Positions 11,014 to 19,830 of a DNA stretch of 64,000 bases are shown here, piece by piece (positions within the stretch are counted from its first letter, which is position 1; each line of letters opens with the position of its first letter). The notes below the pieces were generated by a model. It was given only the letters and a program-made list of their open reading frames with translations. It was not told where the DNA came from and ran no database searches. This DNA is from Gambelia wislizenii (lineage: Eukaryota; Chordata; Lepidosauria; Squamata; Crotaphytidae): assembly GCA_030847615.1 (NCBI GenBank), contig JAUMIR010000005.1, positions 84,416,492-84,480,491 of the forward strand. Reading direction: 5' to 3'. Position numbers and translations under genes: made by a program.

Positions 11014-11235
11014 GGGTGCATCTACACTGTAGAAATAATGCAGTTCGATGCCATTTTAAGTGCTGTAGCTCCATCCTATGGAATCATGGGATTTGTAGTT
11101 TTACAAGTTCTTTAGCCTTCTCTGCTGAAAAGTGCTGGTGCCACACAAAACTACAAATCCCAGGATTCTGTAGGATGGAGCCATGGCAGTTAAAGTGGTG
11201 TCGAACTGCATTATTTCTACAGTGTAGATGTACCC
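11014..11235. mobile_element. 222-bp palindromic MITE, GGGTGCATCTACAC ends
   Basis: The left end GGGTGCATCTACACTGTAGA and the right end (reverse complement GGGTACATCTACACTGTAGA) form nearly perfect inverted repeats that continue through AATAATGCAGTTCGA. The middle has the paired segments GGGATTTGTAGTTTT and AAACTACAAATCCCA, so the whole element folds back on itself. Three further elements in the window (50601, 53425, 61650) share the core CCACTTTAACTG…GGAATYCTGGG. No transposase is encoded. Superfamily is not assigned. Confidence 0.9.
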
Positions 11236-11639
11236 TAAGTGTTTTAAATAAGTAGACAAACAAGGCTACAATCCTATGGTCCAGGCAAAGCATCCCTAGG
11301 ACCATAAGAAGACCAACATCCAAACTCATTAAGTCATTTGTGGTATTTGACTGCATATAGTCTTGTGCAAGGGAAAGATAGTCTTCTCCTGTTGGTAAAG
11401 TATGGAAGATCGCCAGGAAGATCTCTGTTTGCTATAAAGGGGTGCTCCATTCACGTTTGGACCTCTGGATCATCTCCATCACAAGGGTCCAGAATATATA
11501 ATTTAAAATCATGATATTACTAAACTTTGTACAACAATTACCACAAACTTCATACTTCATACTTGGCTCTGCTATCATTTTACATGTATTAATTATAATA
11601 ATATATAACTATTAGCATTAACATTAACATGATTGGCAT
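11236..11639. other. No gene seen
   Basis: Starts with GGCTACAATCCTATGG, a fragment of a dispersed repeat also hinted at near 25935, 34267 and 62148. The rest is unrecognised AT-rich DNA. Confidence 0.4.
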
Positions 11640-11762
11640 TAACAGGCTAGCTGACAAACCCCTATTATCTCCCCTAGGAGCCTGCCCAGTCCTTGAGATC
11701 TATATACAAGCCCTTTCTCTTTGCCTCACCACCTTCACAGGTATGGTTGGTGGGAGCTCGAG

Positions 11763-12197
11763 TGTTATGCACTGGCTTCCTCAGACATAGTAACGAGCAG
11801 TTTCAGAGTTAAACAGTAAACTTTTTTGGCACAGTAATCTAAAAAGTGGACCCTACAACATCGTTGCTCAGAATGAAAACTATTTACAAGCTTTAGAATA
11901 AAAAGTATTTACAATCTACAAATCTGGTGGGCTATACGGTCATTGGCTATCCATCATTCCCACTTACCTTTCTGATGGTGAGTAGGCACAACCCAGTATT
12001 CTCATGGCTACCACACAGGTGCAGTTAATCATACAGTTGCAGACACATAACATATCCTCCCTTATCTCCCAGTACAGTACAAGCTTGTTAGCAAGCACAG
12101 AAAAATGCAAACATAATTAACCACCAAACGAACAAACAGAAATAGAATAGAACTGCAATTTGGCAGGAGAAGGTCATGTCCAGGACTGATCCTGACA
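11763..12197 (-). mobile_element. LTR-like insertion (probable solo LTR) inside L2
   Basis: 435 bp that split the L2 sequence exactly between GGGAGCTCGAG and AGAGGGCCTTCTC. Read on the minus strand it starts TGTCAGGATC and ends GCATAACA, so it has the TG…CA ends of a long terminal repeat. The minus-strand 3' half has CAAAAAAGTTTACTGTTTAAC. A clean target duplication could not be identified. The other TGTCAGGATC element in the window (31458-31910) matches only at its end. Confidence 0.6.
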
Positions 12198-12506
12198 AAA
12201 GAGAGGGCCTTCTCAGTGGCTGCCCCTAGACTTTGGAACTCCCTCCCTGGAGAGGCTAGAAGGGCCCCTCCTTGCTATCCTTCCATCAGCAGGTAGAGAC
12301 TTTTTTAAAAATTCAGACAGAATTTTTAAAATTCAGAAAATTAAGAACCAAAGGCTTTTAACAATAGGGCTATAATTGCTCTATTGTTTTTAAATGGTAT
12401 TGTTTAAAAAAATCTTTTTAATATGGTTAATAGTTTAATTTGATTTTAATGCTGACTTTTTGTATGTTCTTAATTGTAATCTTTTTAATGTCCCAGCCAC
12501 CTTGAG

Positions 12507-12744
12507 CTAAACATGGTGTAGTGTTTTACGAATTGGTCTTTGACTCTAGAAATCAGGGTTCAAATCCCCACTCAGCCATAAAAACCCACTGGGTGACCTT
12601 GGGCAAGTCATACTCTCTCATCGTGAGAGGAAGGCAAAGGCAAACCACCCCTGAATAAATCTTGCCATGAAAACCCAGTGATAGGGTCGCTTTATAGTTG
12701 CCATAAGTTAGAAACAACTTGAAGGTACACAACAACAACAACCT
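12507..12744 (+). mobile_element. Sauria-type tRNA-derived SINE with 8-bp target duplication
   Basis: The tRNA-like head has a B-box-like GGGTTCAAATCC. It is followed by the conserved CACTGGGTGACCTTGGGCAA block, GGCAAAGGCAAACC, AAATCTTGCCATGAAAACC and the 3' tail CATAAGTTAGAAACAACTTGA with an AAC repeat. The tail resembles the Bov-B LINE 3' end, the presumed source of its retrotransposition machinery. Flanking ACCTTGAG (12499-12506 and 12745-12752) is an exact duplication of L2 sequence. Confidence 0.93.
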
Positions 12745-12800
12745 ACCTTGAGTCCCAGTATTAGGGAGAAAAGCAGGAGATAAATAAAGTTGTTTATTCC

Positions 12801-13976
12801 TGTTGTTATTATTGCCTTTTTAATTTGATGGAAGTAACTCTCCCAGAGAGCTGGTGAGAAAATCCATATATACCGTAAGTGATTTTAAGTTGTTGCTATT
12901 TCTCCCACGCTTCAAAAAAAATGATGGTGACTTCTAATCCCAAGTGACTTGCAATTGTGTAATATCATGTATTCAATAAAAATATCTCTCTCTTTCTTGA
13001 AATTAATTATCTGAAAAATTACATGTGTAATGCTCAGAGAACAAATAGCACCAGGCATATATGATTATGCAGAAAACAGCAATCAGATCCTCAACCAAAA
13101 GGTGGCTTTACAGTGACACAGTTCTGTTTTCTTTTGATCAAAGTCTCTTTTGAGATCACAGCCATCTCTGCTGGGCAGGTGAGCAGGCAGGCATAAGGTA
13201 GTCCTTCACCCTTTTCTGTTATTCACAACTTCGTTTCCATCCAGAGATTTCTATTTCCACTTCATGTACTTTCCTTTCATCAGGGAAGAAAAAGAGAATG
13301 ACACATCTTGGATGTTTGCACGGTAATAAGTTTTACTTTAGTTAAACTCATGCCTTTAGGAATACTAATGTCTTATTTGTTTTTCCTAAAGATCTGAAGA
13401 AGCCTTGTAAGTCTCATAGACAAGTGGGTGTTTTAGTAGCTCTTAGTTTGTTTTAAATCAATCTGTCTGAAATTATGCTGCCCCTACCCAAATGTTTATT
13501 TCCTAAATGGTAATGCCTTTCAGAAGGTTTTTTGGTTTGTTTTTTAACAGAGAAACTTGATAATTGTTTGTTTTTTGTGGTTAGTTGAGAGGGTGCCATG
13601 AACTCTTTTTTAAAAGAAACCTTCAGTCTTGTTCAAACATGTTTGGAGCAATTACTTTGCTTGTGTTCTTTTTTCTTACCCTAATATCCTTCTCCTGCAG
13701 CTGCCCTGTCTACTGTTCCTGAAGCTACCTGCATGGAATGGCAGTTACAGTCTGCCCAGGCTAGAATCAAACAGATGCTTAAATGTAATAATATTCTGCT
13801 CTACTTATGGCACTGATTAAACAGGTGTGGAGCAGGAAAAAAAACCAGACTGCATTTGATTTGTGCCTTGCTCATTCTTAGCATGTGCTGCTAATTAAGA
13901 TCCATTCTGCTGTTACTGAAAGTCAGATACCGGTACATTAAGCAAGAGGCTTAATGTATCTAGGATTGAAAGAATA
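12801..13976. other. Mostly single-copy DNA; holds one candidate exon
   Basis: No repeat family was recognised after the L2 tail. The notable part is the splice-bounded open segment at 13701-13784, described separately. Confidence 0.45.
13701..13784 (+). other. Candidate 84-bp host exon, unproven
   Basis: A strong acceptor (pyrimidine-rich CCTTCTCCTGCAG) ends at 13700 and a GTAATA donor-like site begins at 13785. Between them one frame, entered with two bases left over from a previous codon, is open. It gives a helical, charged peptide containing 'MEWQLQSAQARIKQMLK', which reads more like real protein than the surrounding translations. Both ends would be phase 1. The frame stays open to a TGA at 13811-13813 if not spliced. 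I do not recognise the protein. The donor is weak, and chance remains a real alternative. Confidence 0.25.
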
Positions 13977-14200
13977 CAGTTGGCCCTCTGTATCCACGAG
14001 TTCTGCATCCACAGATCTACCAACCATGGCTTGAAAATATTTGGGGGGTGGATTCCAAAAAGCAAACCTTGCGGTTTGCCATTTTATATAAGGGATGCCA
14101 TTTTTTTATGCCATATATATAATGGGACTTGAGCATCCATGAATTTTGGTATCCATGGGGGTCCTGGAACCAAACACCAGCATATACTGAGGGACCACTG
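13977..14200. mobile_element. Tigger-like (Tc1/mariner type) 224-bp element
   Basis: Flanked by TA on both sides (13975-13976, 14201-14202). It begins CAGTTGGCCCTCTGTATCCA and ends with GGGTCCTGGAACC…GGGACCACTG, the reverse-complement-like terminus. The internal block CATGGCTTGAAAATATTTG and ATAATGGGACTTGAGCATCCA recurs in the copy at 38878-39101. It is non-autonomous. The Tigger assignment is by analogy with vertebrate elements having CAGT…ACTG ends and TA targets. Confidence 0.8.
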
Positions 14201-14202
14201 TA

Positions 14203-14385
14203 ATTGAGATAAAGCTATCAATGACTATGAGTCATGATGGCTATGTATTACCTTCAATATCATGAGAAGTATGCCTCTAAATAAGTTGTAAGAATAATGA
14301 CCAAGAGCTCCAGTCCTATTTGTGGGCCTCCCAGTCTCCTGGCTGATTATAGGAGGGACAGACTGCTGGACTACATAGGATCCAA
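14203..14385 (+). mobile_element. CR1 LINE fragment
   Basis: AGCTATCAATGACTATGAGT, CATGATGGCTATGTATTACC, AGTATGCCTCTAAATA and CTGCTGGACTACATAGGATCC follow the order of the reptile CR1 3' region also seen at 9517-9816. It directly adjoins the Tigger-like element. Confidence 0.65.
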
Positions 14386-14471
14386 TACAATCCTATCCTT
14401 TTCTTTAGCAGAGATCCCCTTTAAATAGCTTTCGTTGTCACTGACCCCCAAGGCTTAACTCAAGATTTAAA

Positions 14472-14498
14472 CTAATAATAATAATAATAATAATAATA
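14472..14498. repeat. (ATA)n microsatellite
   Basis: Nine ATA/TAA units. The following LINE fragment also ends in a similar TAA run (about 15064-15077), so the two may be tails of related insertions. Confidence 0.9.
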
Positions 14499-14514
14499 CC
14501 AATACCTGATAATA

Positions 14515-15065
14515 CCAGTGCTGTATACGCACAATCCTAAATATACACTGGACTGACTATGTGACGAATGTTGCTGTCCTTGAACAAGCAGAGATCACCA
14601 GCATTGAGGCCATGATGCTGAGAACACAGCTGCGCTGGGAGGATACGTTTCTAGGATGGAGGACCATTGCCTCCCAAAAATAGTATGGTGTACTCGCCAT
14701 GGGTCAGCGTAAGAGGGTGCTCCAAAAAAGCAATACAAGGACTCCCTGAAACAACATCTCAGGCTCAGCCAAATTGATCATCAACAATGGCCCGCCATGG
14801 CCTCACATTGGGAGGCTTGGAGACGCACTATCCACAATGCTGCAGCCTTATTTGAGAGCTCACGCCGAACAAGTCTTAAAGAGAAATGACAATGCAGAAA
14901 GAATCACAACCCAGAATCATCACCCAAGAAGACCTTCTGCTGTGCTTTCTGCAACCGGACATGTTTATCTTGGATTGGCCTTTTAAGTCATCAGCGCACT
15001 TGCAGAAAGCACAGGATGAGTCCTTCCTTAATCTTCATTTGCGAAGAAAAGCCAGAGAGACCTGA
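14515..15065 (+). mobile_element. Non-LTR retrotransposon ORF C-terminus with zinc-knuckle-like motif
   Basis: One frame of about 100 codons, broken by a single TGA near 14887, shows a tryptophan-rich segment 'WPAMASHWEAWRRTIHNAA' (about 14789-14845). Downstream is a C2H2-like motif 'CAFCNRTC…IGLLSHQRTC' (about 14942-15003). A 'CxxCxRxCxSxIGLxSHxRxC' end, preceded by the W-rich 'W…WR' block, is known at the C-termini of several animal LINE reverse-transcriptase proteins. The upstream RT domain is absent or unrecognisable. The clade (RTE-related or other) is not decided. The element ends in a TAA repeat. Confidence 0.7.
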
Positions 15066-15524
15066 TAATAATAATAAAAATACAGTTACATCATCCATTA
15101 AACCTTTCCTTAGAGGCACTGGAGGGGGGGGGGGCGACATTTTTCCCAATTCTTCCTGCATTGTGGTCAGAACAAATTGAAAGGCACTGTGCAGGCCAAG
15201 TCAACCAGCCAGCCAGCCAGCCTTTAACTTGGCTCCTGTCACATGGCCACTCTACTGCAGGCCCCCCTGAGAGGAAATCACAGGGGGGGGGGCTGGGAGT
15301 CCCTGGACCACAGGTTAAGTACCACTGATCTAGTAGAGTCTTATGTTCAGAATGATTAGTGTGATTGATTGATTAATTAGTTCACTGCATTTTAAAATTA
15401 AACATTTTTATTCAGGATATCAAAAAGAAAGAAATCTCTCAAATTTGGATCATGCAAGATTTTAGAAACATTTTTCTACAATGTCCAAAATTTATTGTTT
15501 ATCTTTTTTAATTCACTTATTTCT
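15066..15524. other. No gene seen; low-complexity spacer
   Basis: Includes long G runs near 15123-15134 and 15283-15291 and CCAG/CAGC runs near 15208-15222. No element was recognised. Confidence 0.4.
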
Positions 15525-15597
15525 GGGGTGGATGTTGTTGGACCTAGCCAGCATATTGAATGGTGAGTGAAGTTGAAGTGCAACAACATCTGGAGAG
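15525..15597. mobile_element. Short palindromic element, GATGTTGTTGGAC type
   Basis: GATGTTGTTGGAC (from 15531) and GCAACAACATC (ending 15590) face each other around GCCAGCATATTGAATGGT. The arrangement matches a common amniote palindromic repeat built on TCCAACAACATCTGGAG. It is small and decayed. Confidence 0.6.
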
Positions 15598-15689
15598 ACA
15601 AATGATTCCTGCCCCTGCCTTAGAGTTTGCACCCACAATCACATTTCCACCACTAGACCACTGAGTTCTCAGATTCCTTCCTTTAAGTA

Positions 15690-15782
15690 AAGGTCCCTTC
15701 CATCACAAAAATTGAACTTTGAATTAAATCCAGTGCCAAAAGCCAGACACCTCTGACTTTCCCCTCTGATGGAAGGGACCTT
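15690..15782. repeat. Perfect 16-bp inverted repeat
   Basis: AAGGTCCCTTCCATCA (15690-15705) has its exact reverse complement at 15767-15782, with 61 bp between. It is probably the remnant of a foldback transposon. No further arm identity was seen. Confidence 0.85.
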
Positions 15783-15954
15783 CCATGAAAATGTACTGAT
15801 TTTTATCCTCTTCTTTTAAGGAGCTGAAGGCAGCATGCATGACTCCCCTTTTCTCCTTTGTATCTTCCCAACATCTGTACCAGGTTGGTTCACGTTAGGA
15901 ATAGTGATGGGACTTCTAGGTTCAGGTGGTACTCAGGTAACACAGTAAGCTTTG

Positions 15955-16012
15955 TGGTTGAGGCAGAGGTTGAACTCTGGTCTCTTTGGTCTAAATCCAA
16001 CACTCTACACAT
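15955..16012 (-). mobile_element. tRNA-derived SINE head fragment
   Basis: On the minus strand it reads GTGTAGAGTGTTGGATTTAG then GACCAGAGTTCAACCTCTGC, i.e. the tRNA-like 5' part of a Sauria-type (or MIR-like) SINE. Only the head is present. Confidence 0.5.
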
Positions 16013-16682
16013 TGATTCAATACAGTGGGAAATGGCTGCAGATTAAGAAGTAAATTCTGAGACAAAGAAACTCTGAGGATATGTACAGAGCACTAAGCAA
16101 CATCAGCAAGTCTTGAATGAGGGGCAAACCCTAGTCATAGCTCATGGAGCAAAGCATAGATACATTTTAAATATCCAGAGCTTCATTAAAGGGATAGATG
16201 CCATAATTTAAATGAAATGGAATCCTGGAAAATGTTGATCATGGGGAAGGAATTTCTTAGCTGCAGATGTGGAGGAAAGAGTATCAATGAAAAAAAAAAA
16301 CAATACCGTTAAATACAACATTACACTGGAGAAAGGAAATTACAGGAATCTAATGTTTTTCTCTCTTCCTGATAATTCACATAACCTTCTTATCTTTAGC
16401 ATTTCTTATACCAGTATGTTGAAGTTTGGAAGCACACAAATGATTAATGGAACATCATTGCTACGGTGTTATTCAAACATGTTTGGTTTCTGTTTTGCAT
16501 TTTTGCAGTCTGTACAGGCCTCAGAGCACCCCTGCCCCAGCAGCCTCTGAAACATTGATGCCCTAAAGTTGCAGCCTGTGATCTGACTCTCCTTTAAGAA
16601 GAAACTGAAACACATTAACATGGCTATTGGTTCCTTATCCACACTAGTGGGGCCACTGCATCTTGTATTTCCATGCTCAGAA
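16013..16682. other. No gene seen
   Basis: AT-rich. A 93-codon open frame (16269-16550) has no recognisable motif. Confidence 0.4.
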
Positions 16683-16850
16683 AATTATTTACCTATTCAA
16701 ATGTTTATATCCCATCCTGTATCTAAAAATCTTAAGATGGGGTACAGACAATAAAAACATCTTAAAACATTTTAGAAATGGTTTAAAGCAATTTAATGGA
16801 ATAAAATTTAACAAAGGACAAATATCCAGAACCAAACGGGTCTGAACCAA
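16683..16850 (-). mobile_element. L2/CR1 3'-UTR fragment
   Basis: TATATCCCATCCTGTATC, then GGTACAGACAATAAAAAC and TCTTAAAACATT is the antisense pattern of the LINE 3'-untranslated region. Such copies read 'TTTATATCCCGCC…GTACAA…AAAACATC' in reptile genomes. It is fragmentary. Confidence 0.55.
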
Positions 16851-16873
16851 GCTGTGGTCACCCGGCTCTGTAA

Positions 16874-17089
16874 GGCTGTGGCATCACTAAGGCTGGTGTC
16901 GCCCTCCCCGCAATGGTCTAAGGTTGAGTTAAAGAGCTAAGTTTGAACTTGACACCAAAATGAGGCCAACATTACTGCTAATGTTACATGAGGAGCACCA
17001 GTGGCTGCACTAGGGGGTTGGGAGAGGCCAAACTACACCAGATAACAGCATCGGGGGTGGGGATGACATTGGCCTTACTAATGCCACAG
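16874..17089. mobile_element. 216-bp inverted-end DNA repeat, GCTGTGGCATCACTAAG type
   Basis: The left end GCTGTGGCATCACTAAGG and the right end (reverse complement GTGGCATTAGTAAGGCCAAT) are imperfect inverted repeats. GGTGTCGCC on the left pairs with GGATGACATT on the right. Related ends lie at 5911 and near 61541. No coding capacity. Confidence 0.6.
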
Positions 17090-17349
17090 AGGAGCACAAA
17101 TAGATGCCACAGTGCAGAAGAGTCTCTTCTGTGTCTCTATGTATCCCCCCCCCCCAAAAAAAAGGTGGGATATACAGTATAGACTCCTGGGCACATCTGA
17201 ATGCTTGAATAGGCATGTACAGGGAGAGGCACTCTGTCAAATGAGGGGTGGTTCAGAAATATGGGTCTCTGAGACTCAGAGTGCTTGTTCCAAGTGTCAA
17301 GTGAACCATTATGATGCCACACTCCTCTTCAGTTCAGACTTCATACTGA

Positions 17350-17817
17350 GGGCTTGTCTATATGAGCACAAAAACCCTAAGTGCCCCACTGTAAAGGCAG
17401 GTAGCAGCAACTGCAACTTGTCTTAATGGTTTTACTGCCCCCATAAACTTTGAATGCCCTCTAGCCAGATGGAGGGGGAAAGAGAGCCTTCCTCCCTTAC
17501 CTGGTCCCCGTGGTGATGGCAACGACAGTGGGGGGGGGGAACTGGGTAACGGAGGAGACCCCACCCCCAATGCTCATCTGGTCAATCAGCTTATGCTGCC
17601 TTGTCACAGCAATGCAAATGCAACTCCAAACAATTGGACATTTGCATCGCCTACGGAGCTTTTTTAAAACTCCGCAAAGGCTCCTAAGGCTTCCCTTCAG
17701 AGCTTTATGGAGGATTTGCCTGCCCCATTCTGAATGAGACACATGGATGTGAATGTCCATTTAAAAATCCTTGCATGCGATTTCTCTGAGGATTATTTTC
17801 ACAGTTTAGACAGGACC
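17350..17817. mobile_element. 468-bp DNA element, GGCTTGTCTATA ends
   Basis: The left end GGGCTTGTCTATATG and the right end TTTAGACAGGACC are short imperfect inverted repeats. The interior block CAATCAGCTTATGCTGCC…GCAAATG…CAAACAATTGGACATTTGCAT…AGCTTTTTTAAAA recurs at 59035-59125 inside the element at 58669-59266. CATTCTGAATGAGA also recurs. It appears non-autonomous. Confidence 0.7.
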
Positions 17818-18016
17818 TGAGTTGGACATGAATTTGTGTGCCACTTACAAAATTGAGTGGGGAGAGATCTTTCTCTTTTCTCTTTCTCTGCTTGTTGTGG
17901 GTTGTGGTTGGCCACGGCTTGCATGTGATTGTAACCTATATTTCTCTAATGGCATGATAAATGAGGAAGAAATACAAGAGTGGGTTTGAGTGATAGACAG
18001 GTGTGGAGAATGTTTT

Positions 18017-18243
18017 TGTGTGCCTTCAAGTCGTTTCTGACTTATGGTGACCCAAAGGTGAACCTATCACTGGGTTTTCTTGGCAAGATTTGTTTAGAGG
18101 GGGGGTTGCCTTTGCCTTCTTCTGAGGCTGAGGGAATGTGACATGACCAAGGTCACCCAGTGAGTTTCCATGGCTGAGGGAATTTGAACCCTAGTCTTCA
18201 GAGACATAATCCAATGCTCAAACCATTACACTATGCTGGCTCT
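18017..18243 (-). mobile_element. Sauria-type SINE, nearly full length
   Basis: Antisense order: TGTGTGCCTTCAAGTCG tail, TTTCTGACTTATGGTGACCC, GGTTTTCTTGGCAAGATTTG, GGTTGCCTTTGCC, AAGGTCACCCAGTGAGTTTC, then the tRNA-like head ending TGCTGGCTCT. A probable target duplication GTGGAGAA (18003-18010) / GTGGGGAA (18244-18251) brackets it, one base different. Confidence 0.93.
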
Positions 18244-18846
18244 GTGGGGAAGGTACCCAGTCCAATTCCAATTGGCCAAAAGTAAGCCAAAATATTCCCT
18301 TATGGTGGGGTACTTTGCCCACTTCCATTCAAGCACATTTGTCAAAAGCATACATTAGGCTTTCATTGAGGTGGGACCCCCTTTGCCAATGTGAATTTCA
18401 AATCAAATGGGCCTAACAACATGAAAATAGGCCAGCTGTCCCTTTGCATGGCTTACATGGATTTGTCCAGCAAACAGATGAAGGAGGCTTTGCAGTAATA
18501 ATGTGGTCTGAACAACGTGCAGCCTGCTGGGTGCACAGTTTGCACTTTCTGCTCTCACTCAATAAAAGAGTAAAAGGGAGAGCTTGACTTGTGTCATGCT
18601 GATTGTAAACTATATTTCTCTAATGATACACAGGAGCACAACCAGTTGCATTGCTTCTGGATTCTGCAAGTCACAGACATGCAATACAGATACTTGCTGT
18701 ACATACTCCAAGGGCCAGAACATGGTGAAGGGCAGTGGCAACTTAATTGCCTCATTGCAGCAGATGGGACATCTGGTTCCTGCATATTGACTGTGAGTCA
18801 CAGTCCTTACTTAACAAATTATGGCTGATGTTCATGTAGCAACAAA
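18244..18846. other. No gene seen
   Basis: Spacer between two SINEs in opposite orientation. Several overlapping 63- to 79-codon frames exist on both strands, but none is recognisable. Confidence 0.4.
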
Positions 18847-19020
18847 GAGCCAGTGTGGTGTAATGGGTTGAGTGTTGGACTACAACTCTAGAGACCAGGG
18901 TTTGAATTCCCACTTAGCCATGAAAACCCACTGGGTGACCTTGGGCAAAGTCACATACCCTCAGAAAACCCTGTGATAGGGTCACCTTAGGGTCACCGTA
19001 AGTCAGAAATAACAACAACT
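18847..19020 (+). mobile_element. Sauria-type SINE, internally shortened
   Basis: GAGCCAGTGTGGTGTAATGG head, GTTTGAATTCCCACTTAGCC, CACTGGGTGACCTTGGGCAA and the tail CGTAAGTCAGAAATAACAAC. The central GGAAGGCAAAGGCAAACC section is deleted. ATGTAGCAA (18834-18842) and ATGTAGAAA (19021-19029) look like a target duplication with one difference. Confidence 0.92.
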
Positions 19021-19733
19021 ATGTAGAAATAGTACAGTGCTGATTATTCTTTTGTGTCCCTGGACAAACAAAGATGGGGGTCATAATAAAAGTTTTTATA
19101 ACATTGCTGCAGTTTTGCAACCATTCAGTTTTTCTAGTTTTAATGGGTGTTTGGGAAATGTGTGCGCACACACGATCTGAAGAGAGTGTCTTTCAACCTT
19201 ACTTTCTCCTTCAGATTTACCCTTGTATTTCAGTTGGTAAACCTGTTGGGGCAGCAGCCATGAACCAAAGAAACAGCACATCTATTCCCTGGTTACCAGT
19301 AAGTGTTACTCAAAAAGTGGTTTGGCTTTTGATACCACTGTTACTTGTCATTTAAATAATGTTTAGTTGAAAAACGTAGACAGCTCTGACAAATCAATTT
19401 CAGACAGAAAAAAAATGCAAATACAATGGTGGCTTCTTTCTAAGGAGACATCAGAAATTGTTTTCAGGTCTTCAAGTATCCTTTTATTTTGAGAAGTAAA
19501 AGCACCTTTCCCCTTCTTCTGTTCCTTCTATATTTTAGGAATATTACGTGCTTGTACAGTATCTGTGCTTGAACTTGCAATGCAACACTTTTGATCGTCA
19601 CTAAAAAGGTCTAATGGTTGAGTCCTTGAATGCAGAACTACTGATGAAAATAAACTTCAAGGTCTCAGAGTGCTTTTATCAAATCAACTGTGATGAATAA
19701 GTCTCAGGTCCCAAGTAGGTTGCATAAATCTTA
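19021..19733. other. No gene confirmed; possible exon near 19215-19298
   Basis: A TTTCTCCTTCAG acceptor-like site ends at 19214 and GTAAGT begins at 19299. The 28 codons between are open in one frame. A second acceptor-like site (TGTATTTCAG) ends at 19233. No homology is recognised, so this is only noted. Confidence 0.35.
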
Positions 19734-19830
19734 CCTGTGGGTATTAAGCTTTGCACTCACCCAGTTAACGCCCCCCTCCATTTTTTTTTTATAACTTGAG
19801 CAGGTGAGTGCAAAGCTTAATACCCACAGG
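19734..19830. repeat. Perfect 28-bp inverted repeat with 41-bp loop
   Basis: The left arm 19734-19761 (starts CCTGTGGGTATTAAGC) and the right arm 19803-19830 (ends GCTTAATACCCACAGG) are exact reverse complements. The pairing stops abruptly at both ends. The loop contains a C run and a ten-T run. Exact pairing in an otherwise decayed neighbourhood suggests a recent origin, for instance by template switching during replication. An animal pre-miRNA would normally show bulges and a shorter loop, so that reading is less likely. Confidence 0.95.

Larger units (their letters stand above)
11640..12800 (+). mobile_element. L2-type LINE 3' end, interrupted twice
   Basis: Three pieces form one old L2. 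11640-11762 carries TTTGCCTCACCACCTTCACA and GGTTGGTGGGAGCTCGAG. 12198-12506 resumes with AGAGGGCCTTCTCAGTGGCTGC and ACTTTGGAACTCCCTCCC (the 'AFSVAAPRLWNSLP' region) and runs to CCAGCCACCTTGAG. 12745-12800 resumes at ACCTTGAGTCCCAGTA and ends with ATAAATAAAG. The gaps are an LTR-like insertion (11763-12197) and a SINE (12507-12744). This gives a clear relative order: L2 first, the other two later. Confidence 0.85.

Noticed and set aside
12507..12744. Possible tRNA gene from the A/B-box-like head
   Set aside because: The tRNA-like part is followed by the Sauria-type SINE body and tail and flanked by a target duplication. It is a SINE, and the cloverleaf is not maintained.
19734..19830. microRNA precursor
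   Set aside because: Perfect 28-bp pairing without bulges and a 41-base loop with a T run are unlike animal precursors. Kept only as a hairpin finding.
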